This document shows, piece by piece, positions 42,584 to 51,358 of a DNA stretch of 64,000 nt; the first letter of the stretch is position 1, and each line of letters begins with the position of its first letter. The translations under genes and the position numbers were made by a program. The notes below the pieces were generated by a model, which did no database searches, was not told where the DNA came from, and saw only the letters and a program-made list of their open reading frames with translations. The DNA comes from ZC4RG20 sp963782445 (lineage in GTDB: Bacteria > Pseudomonadota > Gammaproteobacteria > Steroidobacterales > Rariloculaceae): positions 2,418,001 through 2,482,000 of the forward strand of contig CAWAJM010000001.1 in assembly GCA_963782445.1 (NCBI GenBank). Direction: 5' to 3'.

Positions 42584-43243
42584 ATGTGCGCTTCGAATGC
42601 AGGCAGCGACGGGCCTTGCGTGCGCGAGGTCATCGGTCCCGAGGCCGTGCTGCTGCGGCGGTTCGTCCAAGACGACGGCCGGGTCCTCGCCGCCGTCGCA
42701 AACGTCGCGCGGCACGCGCCGTTCCGCCACATGGTCACGCCGAACGGGCGCGCGATGTCCGTGGGCATGACGAACTGCGGCGCGCTCGGCTGGATCTCCG
42801 ATAGCGCGGGCTACCGCTACAGCGCGCTCGATCCCGAGAGCGGCCGGCCCTGGCCGCCCATGCCCGCCCCGCTCGCTGCCTTGGCCGCCGCGGCGGCCGC
42901 CGCCGGCGGCTTCGAGGGCTTCGCGCCGGACGCGTGCCTGGTCAACTGCTATGTCCCGGGTACGCGTCTGTCGCTGCACCAGGACCGGGACGAGGAGGAT
43001 TTCTCGGCCCCGATCGTATCCGTCTCGCTGGGCCTGCCGGCGACGTTCCTGTTCGGCGGCGCGCGCCGCGCGTCCCGGCCGAGTCGCCATCGCGTCGAGC
43101 ACGGCGATGTCGTGGTCTGGGGCGGCGCCTCGCGCCTGTACTTCCACGGCGTGGCGCCCCTCGACGAGGGCCGCCACGAGCAGCTCGGGGAGCGGCGCAT
43201 CAACCTGACCTTTCGCAAGGCGCGCGGACAAGGCGGTGCGTGA
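42584..43243 (+). CDS. alkB: AlkB-family Fe/2-oxoglutarate DNA/RNA dealkylase
   Basis: A 219-aa dioxygenase that repairs alkylated bases (1-methyladenine, 3-methylcytosine) by oxidative demethylation. It has MVTPNGRAMSVGMTNCGALGW, YRYSALDPESGRPWPPMP, CLVNCYVPGTRLSLHQDRDEEDFSAPIVSVSLG with Fe ligands His132 and Asp134, YFHGVAPL with His188, and RRINLTFRK with the 2-oxoglutarate arginines. Length matches E. coli AlkB (216 aa). Start ATG 42584; the ribosome site is weak. It is divergent from the selenoprotein gene (97-bp spacer) and 46 nt upstream of the thiopurine methyltransferase gene. Confidence 0.9.
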   Translation: MCASNAGSDGPCVREVIGPEAVLLRRFVQDDGRVLAAVANVARHAPFRHMVTPNGRAMSVGMTNCGALGWISDSAGYRYSALDPESGRPWPPMPAPLAALAAAAAAAGGFEGFAPDACLVNCYVPGTRLSLHQDRDEEDFSAPIVSVSLGLPATFLFGGARRASRPSRHRVEHGDVVVWGGASRLYFHGVAPLDEGRHEQLGERRINLTFRKARGQGGA

Positions 43244-43289
43244 TGTGGCAGCATGGGCACACCCTTGTCGAAGCGGAAAGCGACGGACG

Positions 43290-43946
43290 ATGCAGCGCGA
43301 ATTCTGGCAGACCGGCTGGGATCAGGGCCGAACGGGCTTCCACCGAAACAACGTCAATCCCTATCTGCAACGGTACTGGTCCGCGCTCGGGGCGGCGCCG
43401 GGCAGCCGCGTCTTCGTGCCGCTCTGCGGCAAGAGCCTCGACCTGCTTTGGCTGCGCGACCGCGGCCACCGGGTCGTCGGCGTCGAAGTCGTGCACCGCG
43501 CGGTCGAAGCCTTCTTCGCGGAGAACGGCCTCGCCGCCGCGACGGCCGCCAAGGGGCCGTTCGTCGCTTGGACCGCGGACGGCATCGAGATCCTCGAAGG
43601 GGACTTCTTCGACCTCACGGCCGAGGAGACGGGTGACGTCGCCGCCGTCTACGACCGCGCCTCGTTGATCGCCCTGCCGCCCGCCATGCGCCAACGCTAT
43701 GCGGCGCAGCTGCGCGCAATCCTGCCCGCCGCAGCGAAGGTGCTGTTGATCACGCTCGAGTATCCCCAAGCCGACATGGACGGCCCCCCGTTCTCCGTCA
43801 CCGAGGGCGAAGTTGCCGCGCTCTATCAGGAGTCTTTCGAGATCGAGAGGCTCTGCACCGAAGACGGCCTGGCCGCCAACGCGCAGCTGCGCGAACGCGG
43901 GCTTTCGCGCCTGACCGAAAACGTCTACGCGCTCCGCCCCCGATAG
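43290..43946 (+). CDS. tpm: Thiopurine S-methyltransferase (bacterial TPMT)
   Basis: A 218-aa SAM-dependent methyltransferase. FWQTGWDQGRTGFHRNNVNPYLQRYW is the canonical TPMT start. GSRVFVPLCGKSLDLLWLRDRGHRVVGVE is the SAM loop, and AVYDRASLIALPPAMRQRYAAQL and GPPFSVTEGEVAALYQ follow. Bacterial TPMTs methylate thiopurines and, in Pseudomonas, also tellurite and selenium compounds to volatile methylated forms. Its location between a selenoprotein gene and selAB makes a selenium role plausible but unproven. It probably forms an operon with alkB (46-nt gap) and is convergent with the MATE gene. Confidence 0.9.
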   Translation: MQREFWQTGWDQGRTGFHRNNVNPYLQRYWSALGAAPGSRVFVPLCGKSLDLLWLRDRGHRVVGVEVVHRAVEAFFAENGLAAATAAKGPFVAWTADGIEILEGDFFDLTAEETGDVAAVYDRASLIALPPAMRQRYAAQLRAILPAAAKVLLITLEYPQADMDGPPFSVTEGEVAALYQESFEIERLCTEDGLAANAQLRERGLSRLTENVYALRPR

Positions 43947-43973
43947 CCGGCCGAGGGCTCGCGAGCCGAGGGC

Positions 43974-45413
43974 TCAGTCGTTGATGCCCTCCTGAATGAT
44001 CGCCTCCTCGGTGATCTCCTCGACGAGCTCGTATTCGGGCTCGCCGATGAGGTTCTTACCGCGCCAGCCACCCTGCAGGAACCACAGGGCCGCGACGCAG
44101 GCGATCGTGACGTTGGCGATCGGGAAGGCCCACCAGAGACCGACCTCGCCGAGCCCGGTGTGCTTGGAGAGGATGTAGGCAATCGGGAACTGCAGGATCC
44201 AGAGCGAGACCATGGCCAGGATCATGCTGTTGAATGTGTTGCCCGAGCCGCGGAAGGCGCCGCTCAGCGTCTGCTGCAGCCCGATGAAGCCGAACGACAA
44301 GGCCATGAGGTGTAGGAACTGCGTACCGCCCGTGATGACGTTCGGCGCCTCGGGCACGAAAAAGCGGATCAGCGGATGCGCGAACACGAAACAAACCAAG
44401 CCGACGAGCTCGAGGACCGCAAAGCCGATACCCGCGCTGAGCCAGGCGATGTGCGCGGCACGGTCGACGTTGCGCGCGCCGATGTTCTGCGCGACGAGCG
44501 TCGAGGTCGCCATCGAGAGACCCATGGCCGGGATGATGATGAAGCTCAGGATGCGCGTGCCGATGCCGTAAGAGGCGATCGTCGTCGTGCCGAAAGTCGC
44601 GACGAGGAAGGTCATGACGGTCAAACCCAGGGCGCGCGTCGACTGCTCGAGTGACGCCGGCAAGCCGAGCCGAACGACCTGCTTCATTAGCGCCCAATCC
44701 GGCTCGAAGTCGCGCAGCTTCAAGCGGATCCCGAAGCGGCCCGAAAACAGGGTCGACATGCCGACGGCCGTCGCGACGGCCTGCGTGCCGATCGTCGCGA
44801 ATGCGGCCCCGGTCACGCCCGATGCCGGGATCGGGCCCCATCCGAAGATGAACAGCGGATCGAGCAGCAGATTCAAGATCACGGTGCCGAACACGATGTA
44901 GACGGGCGCGCGAACCTCGCCGACGCCCCTGAGCACCGATTGAAAGACGAAGTATCCGAAAGTGAATACGATGCCGATGAAGGACACCTGCAGATAGCGC
45001 GTTGCGTCATGCAGCGTTTCCGGCGCGACCCCCATGAGCCGTAGCGCGTACGGCGACAAGGTATAACCGATCGCCGAGAGCAGCAGGCTCACGACGACCA
45101 CCATGAGCAGAGTCTGCGCCGCGACGTGGTCGACCTTGCGCGCGTTCCGGGCGCCGGCGTATTGCGCCACGAGCACGGAGCCGGCCACGGCCAGCCCGCC
45201 GCCGATCGCGATCATGAGAAAGATCAGCGGGAAGCTTACGGAGACGGCCGCGACGGCCTCCCCGCCCAGGCGACCGACCCAGAACGTATCGACGAGCTGA
45301 TACGCGGTCTGCAGCACGTTGGCGAAGACGATCGGCAGCGCCAGGGCAATGAGCGATTTCACGATCGGCCCTTCGGTGAAACGGGCCGACCTGTGAGTTC
45401 CGGGTTGTGCCAT
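43974..45413 (-). CDS. MATE-family efflux transporter
   Basis: A 479-aa inner-membrane protein with two repeated six-helix halves. The first half begins GPIVKSLIALALPIVFANVLQTAYQLVDTFWVGRLGGEAVAAVSVSFPL, the classic MATE N-terminus. The second half begins MKQVVRLGLPASLEQSTRALGLTVMTFLVATFGTTTIASYGIGTRI. It exports cations or drugs in exchange for Na+ or H+. The C-terminal tail is acidic. It is downstream of selB on the same strand after a 158-nt gap; co-regulation with selenium genes is possible but not shown. The long extension upstream of ATG 45413 is a shadow of selB. Confidence 0.9.
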   Translation of the reverse strand: MAQPGTHRSARFTEGPIVKSLIALALPIVFANVLQTAYQLVDTFWVGRLGGEAVAAVSVSFPLIFLMIAIGGGLAVAGSVLVAQYAGARNARKVDHVAAQTLLMVVVVSLLLSAIGYTLSPYALRLMGVAPETLHDATRYLQVSFIGIVFTFGYFVFQSVLRGVGEVRAPVYIVFGTVILNLLLDPLFIFGWGPIPASGVTGAAFATIGTQAVATAVGMSTLFSGRFGIRLKLRDFEPDWALMKQVVRLGLPASLEQSTRALGLTVMTFLVATFGTTTIASYGIGTRILSFIIIPAMGLSMATSTLVAQNIGARNVDRAAHIAWLSAGIGFAVLELVGLVCFVFAHPLIRFFVPEAPNVITGGTQFLHLMALSFGFIGLQQTLSGAFRGSGNTFNSMILAMVSLWILQFPIAYILSKHTGLGEVGLWWAFPIANVTIACVAALWFLQGGWRGKNLIGEPEYELVEEITEEAIIQEGIND

Positions 45414-45571
45414 CTGGGTGCTTTCTCCGACGCGTCGTGGACCGCAAACGATGCAGGATACGAGAACTCGCGCCGCTTGGCGCCCTTGACATCCGCGGGC
45501 CGGCGCTCCAGACGCCCGCCGGAGACCTGGGCGCATGCGCACGTCCGCGCGGACTCGGGGGCAAGCGCTTC

Positions 45572-47470
45572 CTAGGGCGCCCGCAGCCGCCGCAGGTCGC
45601 CGCTGCGCACGGTCGCGCCCATCGAGTCGAGATGCTCCATGAGCGGGACGACGTGCCGGCGCGTCGAGCGCAGCAGATCGCGGACGTCCTTGACGGCAAA
45701 GGTCTGAGGATATGGGAAGGTATGCGCCAGCGCCTGCTTGACGTCCTCGACGGTGCTCGCATGCAGCACGATTTGAGTGTTTCTGTCGTAGGTCTTGAGG
45801 CGCACTAGCCGCCCGGTCTCGAGCAACAGCCGATATATGACCTGCGTGACGCGGTCCTGGCCGACAACGTCCTGCGGCGCCGGCGGCGTGAGGCCGCCCG
45901 CGCGAAACGCCTGTTCGATCTGCGCGACGAGCTGCCGCTCGCGGCCTTCGAGGCGGGCGAATGGATCGTGGCCGGCGATCGCGAAGAGCTCGTCGGCGGC
46001 TTGCACTCGACCCTCCGCGAGGAGCCGCTTCAGCGCCGCCCGCACGAGGGCCTGTGGCGGATTCGCTCCGAGCGCGCTCGCGATGCTGCCCGGGTCGAGC
46101 CCTGTGCGCAGCGGCTGGTCCGCGTGTAAGCCCTCGAGCACGGCGAGGATGCCCGCTTGAACGCCGACCAACGCATCGGGCGTCACCCAAAGATCCTCGC
46201 CGATGCGGATCGCGTCGAGACGCTCGGCGGCCTCCTCGACAACGGCCCGCGGGCGCTCGAGCCGCTGCGCCAGATCGCCGAGCCGCAACCCCGCCGCTCC
46301 GGCCTCTTCGAGCCGCTGCCGCAGCATACGCTCGAGATCACCCGAGGCCGCACTCTCGAGTCGGTCCGCGACCCGTACATCGAAGCGCCGGTGCCGCCTC
46401 GTGTTGACGTCGAGTACTCGCCCCCCGCCGAGCGTGCGCGGCGGCGACAGGCTGCGGATCAGGTAGCGCTCGGTCGGCCGCGTCGCGATGCTGCGGTCGA
46501 GATTGAGCTGCACGAGTCCGCTTTCGCCGGGCGCGAGCTCGCGCCGATCGAGCAGACGCAGTCTCGCCGTCGCCTCCGTCGTGCCCGTGAGCACGCGGAC
46601 GACCGCGCCGTTGGGGATGGCCCGACCGGCCTCCTCGAGCACGCGCAGTTCCCCGTCGAGGCGTCGCGCGGGGACCACGAAGCCCGGTGCGGCCAACACG
46701 TCGCCACGGCGGATTTCCTCTCGGCTCACGTGACGCAGGTTCACGGCTACGCGCTGGCCCGGAACGGCGTGCTCGATGGGCCGGCCGTGGTTCTGTAGAC
46801 CGCGAACCGTGGCCGACCGCCCGCCGGGCTGTATCTCGACCGTATCGCCGACGTGCAGCTTCCCGCCTCGGAGCGTGCCCGTCGCAACGAGGCCGAAGCC
46901 GCGCATCGTGAATACCCGGTCGAGCGGCAGGAAAAAGCGGCCCTGCGCCTCGCGCGTAATTTCGGTGGCCGCGAGCCGCGCGAGCGCCGCGCGTACGGCA
47001 TCGAGCCCGGCGCCCGAGGCGACGGACGCCTCGAGCACGGGTGCGGACTCGAGAAATGTGCCGCGCACGAAGCGCGCGACTTCGGCGGCCGCGGCCGCGC
47101 GTCGGGCCGCGTCGACGAGATCCGCCTTGGTGACGACGACGAGCCCGGTCTCGACGCCGAGCAGGCGCGCGATCTGAAAATGCTCGACGGTCTGAGGCAT
47201 GATGCCTTCGTTGGCCGCGATGCACAGGACGATGCCGTCGAGCGCCGTCGAGCCGCCGATCATGGCCCGAACGAAGTCCTCGTGACCGGGCACGTCGATG
47301 AGATCGACGACGCCCTGCGGCGTCTCGAGGAACGCGAAGCCGAGCACGATGGACAGGCCCCGCTTGCGCTCCGCCTCCAGGCGGTCGGTCTCGATTCCCG
47401 TCAGGGCGCGCACGAGCGCGGTTTTGCCGTGATCGACGTGACCGACGACGCCGAGCGTGATCCCGCTCAC
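45572..47470 (-). CDS. selB: Selenocysteine-specific elongation factor SelB
   Basis: A 632-aa GTPase that delivers Sec-tRNA(Sec) to ribosomes at UGA-SECIS sites. GTP-binding motifs: GHVDHGKT at residues 10-17, DVPGHE, and TKAD for guanine recognition. TDRLEAERKRGLSIVLGFAFL is the SelB switch region. Domains II-III follow (RFFLPLDRVFTMRGFGLVATGTLRGG), then C-terminal winged helices that bind SECIS (LLAEGRVQAADELFAIAGHDPF, ...FAVKDVRDLLRSTRRHVVPLMEHLDSMGATVRSGDLRRL). GTG 47470 overlaps the selA stop as GTGA, so translation is coupled. Length is close to E. coli SelB (614 aa). Confidence 0.96.
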   Translation of the reverse strand: MSGITLGVVGHVDHGKTALVRALTGIETDRLEAERKRGLSIVLGFAFLETPQGVVDLIDVPGHEDFVRAMIGGSTALDGIVLCIAANEGIMPQTVEHFQIARLLGVETGLVVVTKADLVDAARRAAAAAEVARFVRGTFLESAPVLEASVASGAGLDAVRAALARLAATEITREAQGRFFLPLDRVFTMRGFGLVATGTLRGGKLHVGDTVEIQPGGRSATVRGLQNHGRPIEHAVPGQRVAVNLRHVSREEIRRGDVLAAPGFVVPARRLDGELRVLEEAGRAIPNGAVVRVLTGTTEATARLRLLDRRELAPGESGLVQLNLDRSIATRPTERYLIRSLSPPRTLGGGRVLDVNTRRHRRFDVRVADRLESAASGDLERMLRQRLEEAGAAGLRLGDLAQRLERPRAVVEEAAERLDAIRIGEDLWVTPDALVGVQAGILAVLEGLHADQPLRTGLDPGSIASALGANPPQALVRAALKRLLAEGRVQAADELFAIAGHDPFARLEGRERQLVAQIEQAFRAGGLTPPAPQDVVGQDRVTQVIYRLLLETGRLVRLKTYDRNTQIVLHASTVEDVKQALAHTFPYPQTFAVKDVRDLLRSTRRHVVPLMEHLDSMGATVRSGDLRRLRAP

Positions 47471-48855
47471 GACAGCGCGCCGCGCAGTACGTGCGTCAGC
47501 GTGCGCGTTTGCTCGGGCAGGACCGTCCTCGGATCGAGGCATACGGCGTTCTTCGATATTCGCGCGATCACGGGCGGATCCGCGGCACGCAGCTTGGCCG
47601 CCAGCGCGGCCGCGCTCGTGCCCGCCGCCTCGAGCCGCACGATCTTCGTCGGCAGCTCGCTCATGGGCAGCGAGCCGCCGCCGGCATAGCTCGCGTCGTC
47701 GGCGAGCCGTGCCGTCACGCCTTCTAGCCCGCGGAGCTCGCGCGCGAGCCGCGCGGCCCGGCGGCCGACGGCCTCAGGGCGTTCTGCGATCATCCGCAGC
47801 ACGGGCACACGCGCGCGCGGATCGTGCGGAGGCTCGTAGAGCTTGAGCGTCGCGACGAGCGCAGCCAGGGACAGCTTGTCGATGCGGAACGCACGCGCGA
47901 GCGGATGCCTGCGCAGTGTCTCAATGGCCTGCTCCCGGCCGACGACGATGCCGGCCTGCGGCCCCCCGAGCAGCTTGTCGCCGCTGAACGTCACGAGGTC
48001 CGCGCCGTCGGCCACGCACTCGGAGACGGTCGGCTCGGCCGCAGGGCCGAGCTCGTCGAGCCGGATGAGGCTGCCGCTGCCGAGGTCGCGCACGAGCAGG
48101 AGCCGGTGCTCCCGCGCAAGCCCGGCAAGCGCCTGCGGCGCGGGACTTGCCGTGAACCCGACGATCCGAAAATTGCTCGGATGGGTCGCGAGCAGCACAC
48201 GCGTATGCTCCGTCACGGCATTGGCGTAGTCGCGAATCGTGGTTCGGTTCGTCGTGCCGACCTCGACCATGCGCGCGCCGCTCTGGGCGATGACCTCGGG
48301 CATCCGGAACGATCCGCCGATCTCGATGAGCTCGCCGCGGGAGACGACGACCTCGCCCGAGCCCGCGAGCGCGCCCAGCGCTAGCGTGACGGCGGCCGCG
48401 CAGTTGTTCACGACGAGCGCGGCCTCGGCGCCCGTGAGCCGGCGCAGCAGCGCCTCCACGTGGCAATTGCGCGAGCCGCGCTCGCCGGCCGCGAGGTCGT
48501 ACTCGAGCGTCGAGTACGCCCGCGCCACGCGCTCCACCGCCTCGACGGCCTCGGCCGCGAGCGGCGCGCGCCCGAGGTTCGTATGGATGACGATGCCGGT
48601 CGCATTGATGACGGGCTTTAGGCTGCTCGCCCGGCGCTCGAGCAGATCCGCGCGCAGCAGCTGCGTGTACGCTTCGCTCGCGAGGTCCGGCAGCTCGTCG
48701 ACGCCCGCGGCGAGGCGCTCCCGCAGCCTCGCAAGGCGCGCGCGCATGACCTCGACGACTTCCGGGCGGGAATACTCGGCGCACAGGGCCGCGCCCTGCT
48801 CGCTCGACAGCCAGGCATCGACGGCCGGCAGACGTCTCAACAACTCACGCGACAT
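47467..48855 (-). CDS. selA: L-seryl-tRNA(Sec) selenium transferase SelA
   Basis: A 462-aa PLP enzyme that converts seryl-tRNA(Sec) to selenocysteinyl-tRNA(Sec) using selenophosphate. It starts MSRELLRRLPAVDAWLSSEQG and contains PVINATGIVIHTNLGRAPL, EYDLAAGERGSRNCHVEALLRRLTGAEAALVVNNCAAAV, EIGGSFRMPEVIAQSGARMVEVGTTNRT, DLGSGSL and the PLP-lysine loop LVTFSGDKLLGGPQAGIVVG. Length equals E. coli SelA (463 aa). ATG 48855 begins the conserved sequence. selA and selB overlap. The Sec machinery for the selenoprotein at 40858 is thus only 3-6 kb away. Confidence 0.96.
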   Translation of the reverse strand: MSRELLRRLPAVDAWLSSEQGAALCAEYSRPEVVEVMRARLARLRERLAAGVDELPDLASEAYTQLLRADLLERRASSLKPVINATGIVIHTNLGRAPLAAEAVEAVERVARAYSTLEYDLAAGERGSRNCHVEALLRRLTGAEAALVVNNCAAAVTLALGALAGSGEVVVSRGELIEIGGSFRMPEVIAQSGARMVEVGTTNRTTIRDYANAVTEHTRVLLATHPSNFRIVGFTASPAPQALAGLAREHRLLLVRDLGSGSLIRLDELGPAAEPTVSECVADGADLVTFSGDKLLGGPQAGIVVGREQAIETLRRHPLARAFRIDKLSLAALVATLKLYEPPHDPRARVPVLRMIAERPEAVGRRAARLARELRGLEGVTARLADDASYAGGGSLPMSELPTKIVRLEAAGTSAAALAAKLRAADPPVIARISKNAVCLDPRTVLPEQTRTLTHVLRGALS

Positions 48856-48957
48856 GGCGATAAGATAATGACTTCGCGCGGATTCTAGCAGGCCGAGGGT
48901 TTTCTCGCGGCCATGCACCCGGTACCCTTGCGCGTTTTCACCATTAGGGACGACAGC

Positions 48958-49893
48958 GTGAGCAAAGAGTTCGACATCGTCGTCGCCGGCGGCGGCCTCG
49001 CCGGCCTTTCCGCCGGCCTCGCCGCGGCCCGCCGAGGCCGCAGCACGCTCGTGCTCACTGGCGACGCGCTGGGCGGCCAGCTGCTGAACATCGAGCGCAT
49101 CGACGGCTACCCGGGGTCGCCCGACGGCGTGCCCGGCTACGACCTCTGCCCGATCGTGCAGGAGCAGGCCACGGCGGCCGGCGCCGAATTCGCCATGACG
49201 AACTTGACCGGTCTCGAGGCGAGCGGCGAAGTCTGGCTCGTGGCGACGGCCGACGAGCGCTATACGGCCCGCTGCGTGATTCTCGCAACCGGCACGCGGC
49301 TCCGGGCGCTCGACGTGCCCGGCGAAGCCATTCTGCGCGGCAAAGGTGTGAGTCAGTGCGCAAGCTGCGACGCTCCGCTGCTCCGGGAGCGCGCCGTCGT
49401 CGTCGCGGGCGGCGGCGATTCGGCCCTACAAGAGGCCCTGACACTCGCCGAATCCTGCTCCGCGGTCACGATCGTGCACCACGGCACGCGCTTCAGCGCC
49501 CAGGCGGCCTACCGCGAGCTCGTCGAGGCCCATCCGAAAATCTCCGCCGTGCCCGAATCGGAGGTCACGGAGATCCTGGGCCAGGACGCCGTCACTGGCG
49601 CTCGCGTAAGGCACACGGGCAGCAGCGCGACGAGTGAGCTCGCCTGCGACGCCGTGTTCGTCTTCGTCGGGCTCGAGCCCAACACCGCCTACGTCGAGGC
49701 CTCCCTGCTCGACGGCGCCGGGTACGTCGTCACGGACGCCGCCATGCGCACGCCCCTGCCCGGCCTTTTGGCCGCCGGCACGCTGCGCGCCGGCAGCGTG
49801 TGCCGCGCCGCGGCCGCGGCCGGCGACGGCACTACGGCCGCACTCGCGGCAGACCGCTTCCTGCAGAGCGGCGAATGGACCGCGGCTCAATGA
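48958..49893 (+). CDS. Thioredoxin-reductase-like flavoprotein
   Basis: A 311-aa FAD/NADPH disulfide reductase. FDIVVAGGGLAGLSAGLAAARRG (FAD), GEAILRGKGVSQCASCDAPL with the redox pair Cys134-Ala-Ser-Cys137, VVVAGGGDSALQEALTLAE (NADPH) and GLLAAGTLRAG near the C-terminus match the TrxB fold. Classical TrxB has CATC. GTG 48958 with AGGGA upstream is preferred; an ATG at 48913 is an alternative. It is divergent from selA (102 bp). It could reduce the USTC selenoprotein or selenium compounds, an inference from the neighbourhood. Confidence 0.87.
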   Translation: MSKEFDIVVAGGGLAGLSAGLAAARRGRSTLVLTGDALGGQLLNIERIDGYPGSPDGVPGYDLCPIVQEQATAAGAEFAMTNLTGLEASGEVWLVATADERYTARCVILATGTRLRALDVPGEAILRGKGVSQCASCDAPLLRERAVVVAGGGDSALQEALTLAESCSAVTIVHHGTRFSAQAAYRELVEAHPKISAVPESEVTEILGQDAVTGARVRHTGSSATSELACDAVFVFVGLEPNTAYVEASLLDGAGYVVTDAAMRTPLPGLLAAGTLRAGSVCRAAAAAGDGTTAALAADRFLQSGEWTAAQ

Positions 49894-50031
49894 GCAAGGT
49901 GCGCGAGGGCAAAGGCAAAGGTCCCTAGGCCGCGATCGCGAGCCGCATGCCGGCGCCGAACGGCCGCGGAAGGCGCACCCTGCCTCGGAAAAGGCTCCGT
50001 GTACCGCCGGGAGCGAGCGGCGCCGGCGCGT

Positions 50032-50955
50032 TTACCGCTCGCTTCCGGGCACGCCGCCGACCATCGGAGGGCCGCGACGCCCGAAAACGGGCCGCAATGC
50101 CTCGCGCCGCCGCAACGCTTTCGGCGGCGCGAGGCAAGGCAGCTCGATCGAGAACTCGCTGCCCCGCCCAGCGCCCTGGCTGCGCGCCTCCACCTTCCCG
50201 CCGTGCAGCGCGACGAGGCGCTTGACGATCGTCAAGCCGAGCCCGAGCCCGCCGCATCCCGTCCGCCGCGGTCCCTGCACGAAGGCGTCAAAGATGTGCG
50301 CGAGCCTTTCCGGCTCGATGCCGATCCCGCCGTCGGCGACCGTCAACCGCACGTACGCGTCCGTCCTGCGCGCCGTGACGGAGATCGAGCCGCTCGGCTC
50401 GCTGTACTTCGCCGCGTTGCTCAAGAGATTCGCGACGACCTGCGTCATCCGGTCCACATCCGCCTCCACGACGAGGCCCGGAGCCACATCGACGGACAGC
50501 GCTTGCCGCCGTGCTTCGATACTCGGAGCGACGACTTCGACGGCCGCGCGGACGATCTCCGCGAGCTCGATACGCTGTTTGCTCAGCACCACCTTGCCGC
50601 TCGCGATCCGGCAACCGTCGAAGAGATCGTCGACCATCCTCTGCAGCCTTCCGACCTGCCGCTCGATGACGGACTGCTCGTCGGTGGCCAATCCCTTGAG
50701 CCGCATCGCCTGGAGGGCATGTACGATCGGGGCGAGCGGCCCGCGCAGCTCGTGGCTCAGCGTGGCGATGAATTCGTCCTCCACCGACCGCCAGCCCCCG
50801 CCTTCGGTGCGCCGGTCCGGCTCGGCTGTCATCGCGGGATCGTCTTCGGGCTGCATCCACGCTCCCCAATCGAGCTGCGAGGCCGGCCGATGAGGCTGCC
50901 TCGAGTCTCGATTCAGAGAGATACCGCCCATCTCACCGCCGTTCGTTCTATTCAC
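50032..50955 (-). CDS. Sensor histidine kinase
   Basis: A 307-aa kinase without transmembrane or PAS domain. An N-terminal 60 residues of low complexity precede the HisKA box (EDEFIATLSHELRGPLAPIVHAL, His in SHELRGP). The HATPase_c domain has the N box NLLSNAAKYSEPSG, G1 VADGGIGIEPE (usual N is G), F box IFDAFVQG and G2 GGLGLGLTIVKRLVALHGG. It is divergent from a FixJ-type response regulator with a 400-bp spacer, so the two are probable partners. Cytosolic signal unknown. The GTG start has GGAG nearby. Confidence 0.87.
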   Translation of the reverse strand: MNRTNGGEMGGISLNRDSRQPHRPASQLDWGAWMQPEDDPAMTAEPDRRTEGGGWRSVEDEFIATLSHELRGPLAPIVHALQAMRLKGLATDEQSVIERQVGRLQRMVDDLFDGCRIASGKVVLSKQRIELAEIVRAAVEVVAPSIEARRQALSVDVAPGLVVEADVDRMTQVVANLLSNAAKYSEPSGSISVTARRTDAYVRLTVADGGIGIEPERLAHIFDAFVQGPRRTGCGGLGLGLTIVKRLVALHGGKVEARSQGAGRGSEFSIELPCLAPPKALRRREALRPVFGRRGPPMVGGVPGSER

Positions 50956-51358
50956 GCCTTGTCTCCGCCTGGAGTGACTGCCGGAATGAGCGTCTGCGGC
51001 GGCTGGCCCATAGCTCGAAGTGATCCTATTAGCGCCGCAGTTCGCCGGGCTTGAGTTCGATTCGATCGACAGAGCCGCTCATCGTTCTATTGTTCTACTT
51101 CTTCTCTCTCGCTCTCGTGCCCGTTCTGGTATCGGGATTGTCGCCCATGTTGGCGATACCGCAGGTCGGCCGGAATCCACCTTTGGTCTAACGACTTTCC
51201 GCCAAAGCCGGGTGGTGGATACACCCTCGAAAGAACCGAAGGTTGCCGAGACCCGAACGATTGACCTATTATGTCGAAAAGCCCCCAATAATTGACGGGT
51301 TATCTTTCTGGCTGCGCTAACTAAATACCTGACCAGCGCAAGGCTTTGCCGAAATAAC
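50956..51358. other. Divergent spacer between kinase and response-regulator genes
   Basis: About 400 bases, noticeably less GC-rich than the surroundings (runs such as CTATTATGTCGAAAAG and AATAATTGACGGGTTATC). A short direct repeat, ATTGACCTATTATG / ATTGACGGGTTATC, separated by about 20 bases, could be a regulator site or promoter -35 elements. No gene was identified; short reading frames here look non-coding. Confidence 0.4.

Noticed and set aside
42196..42768. A separate 190-aa minus-strand protein ending at the TGA
   Set aside because: Its first 94 residues are low-complexity Arg/Ser/Pro sequence. The conserved part begins at GTG 42486, and the TGA is best read as Sec within the longer gene.
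43974..46190. A 738-codon version of the MATE protein
   Set aside because: The first 259 codons are Arg-rich shadow of selB. The MATE family start (MAQPGTHRSARFTEG) is at 45413.
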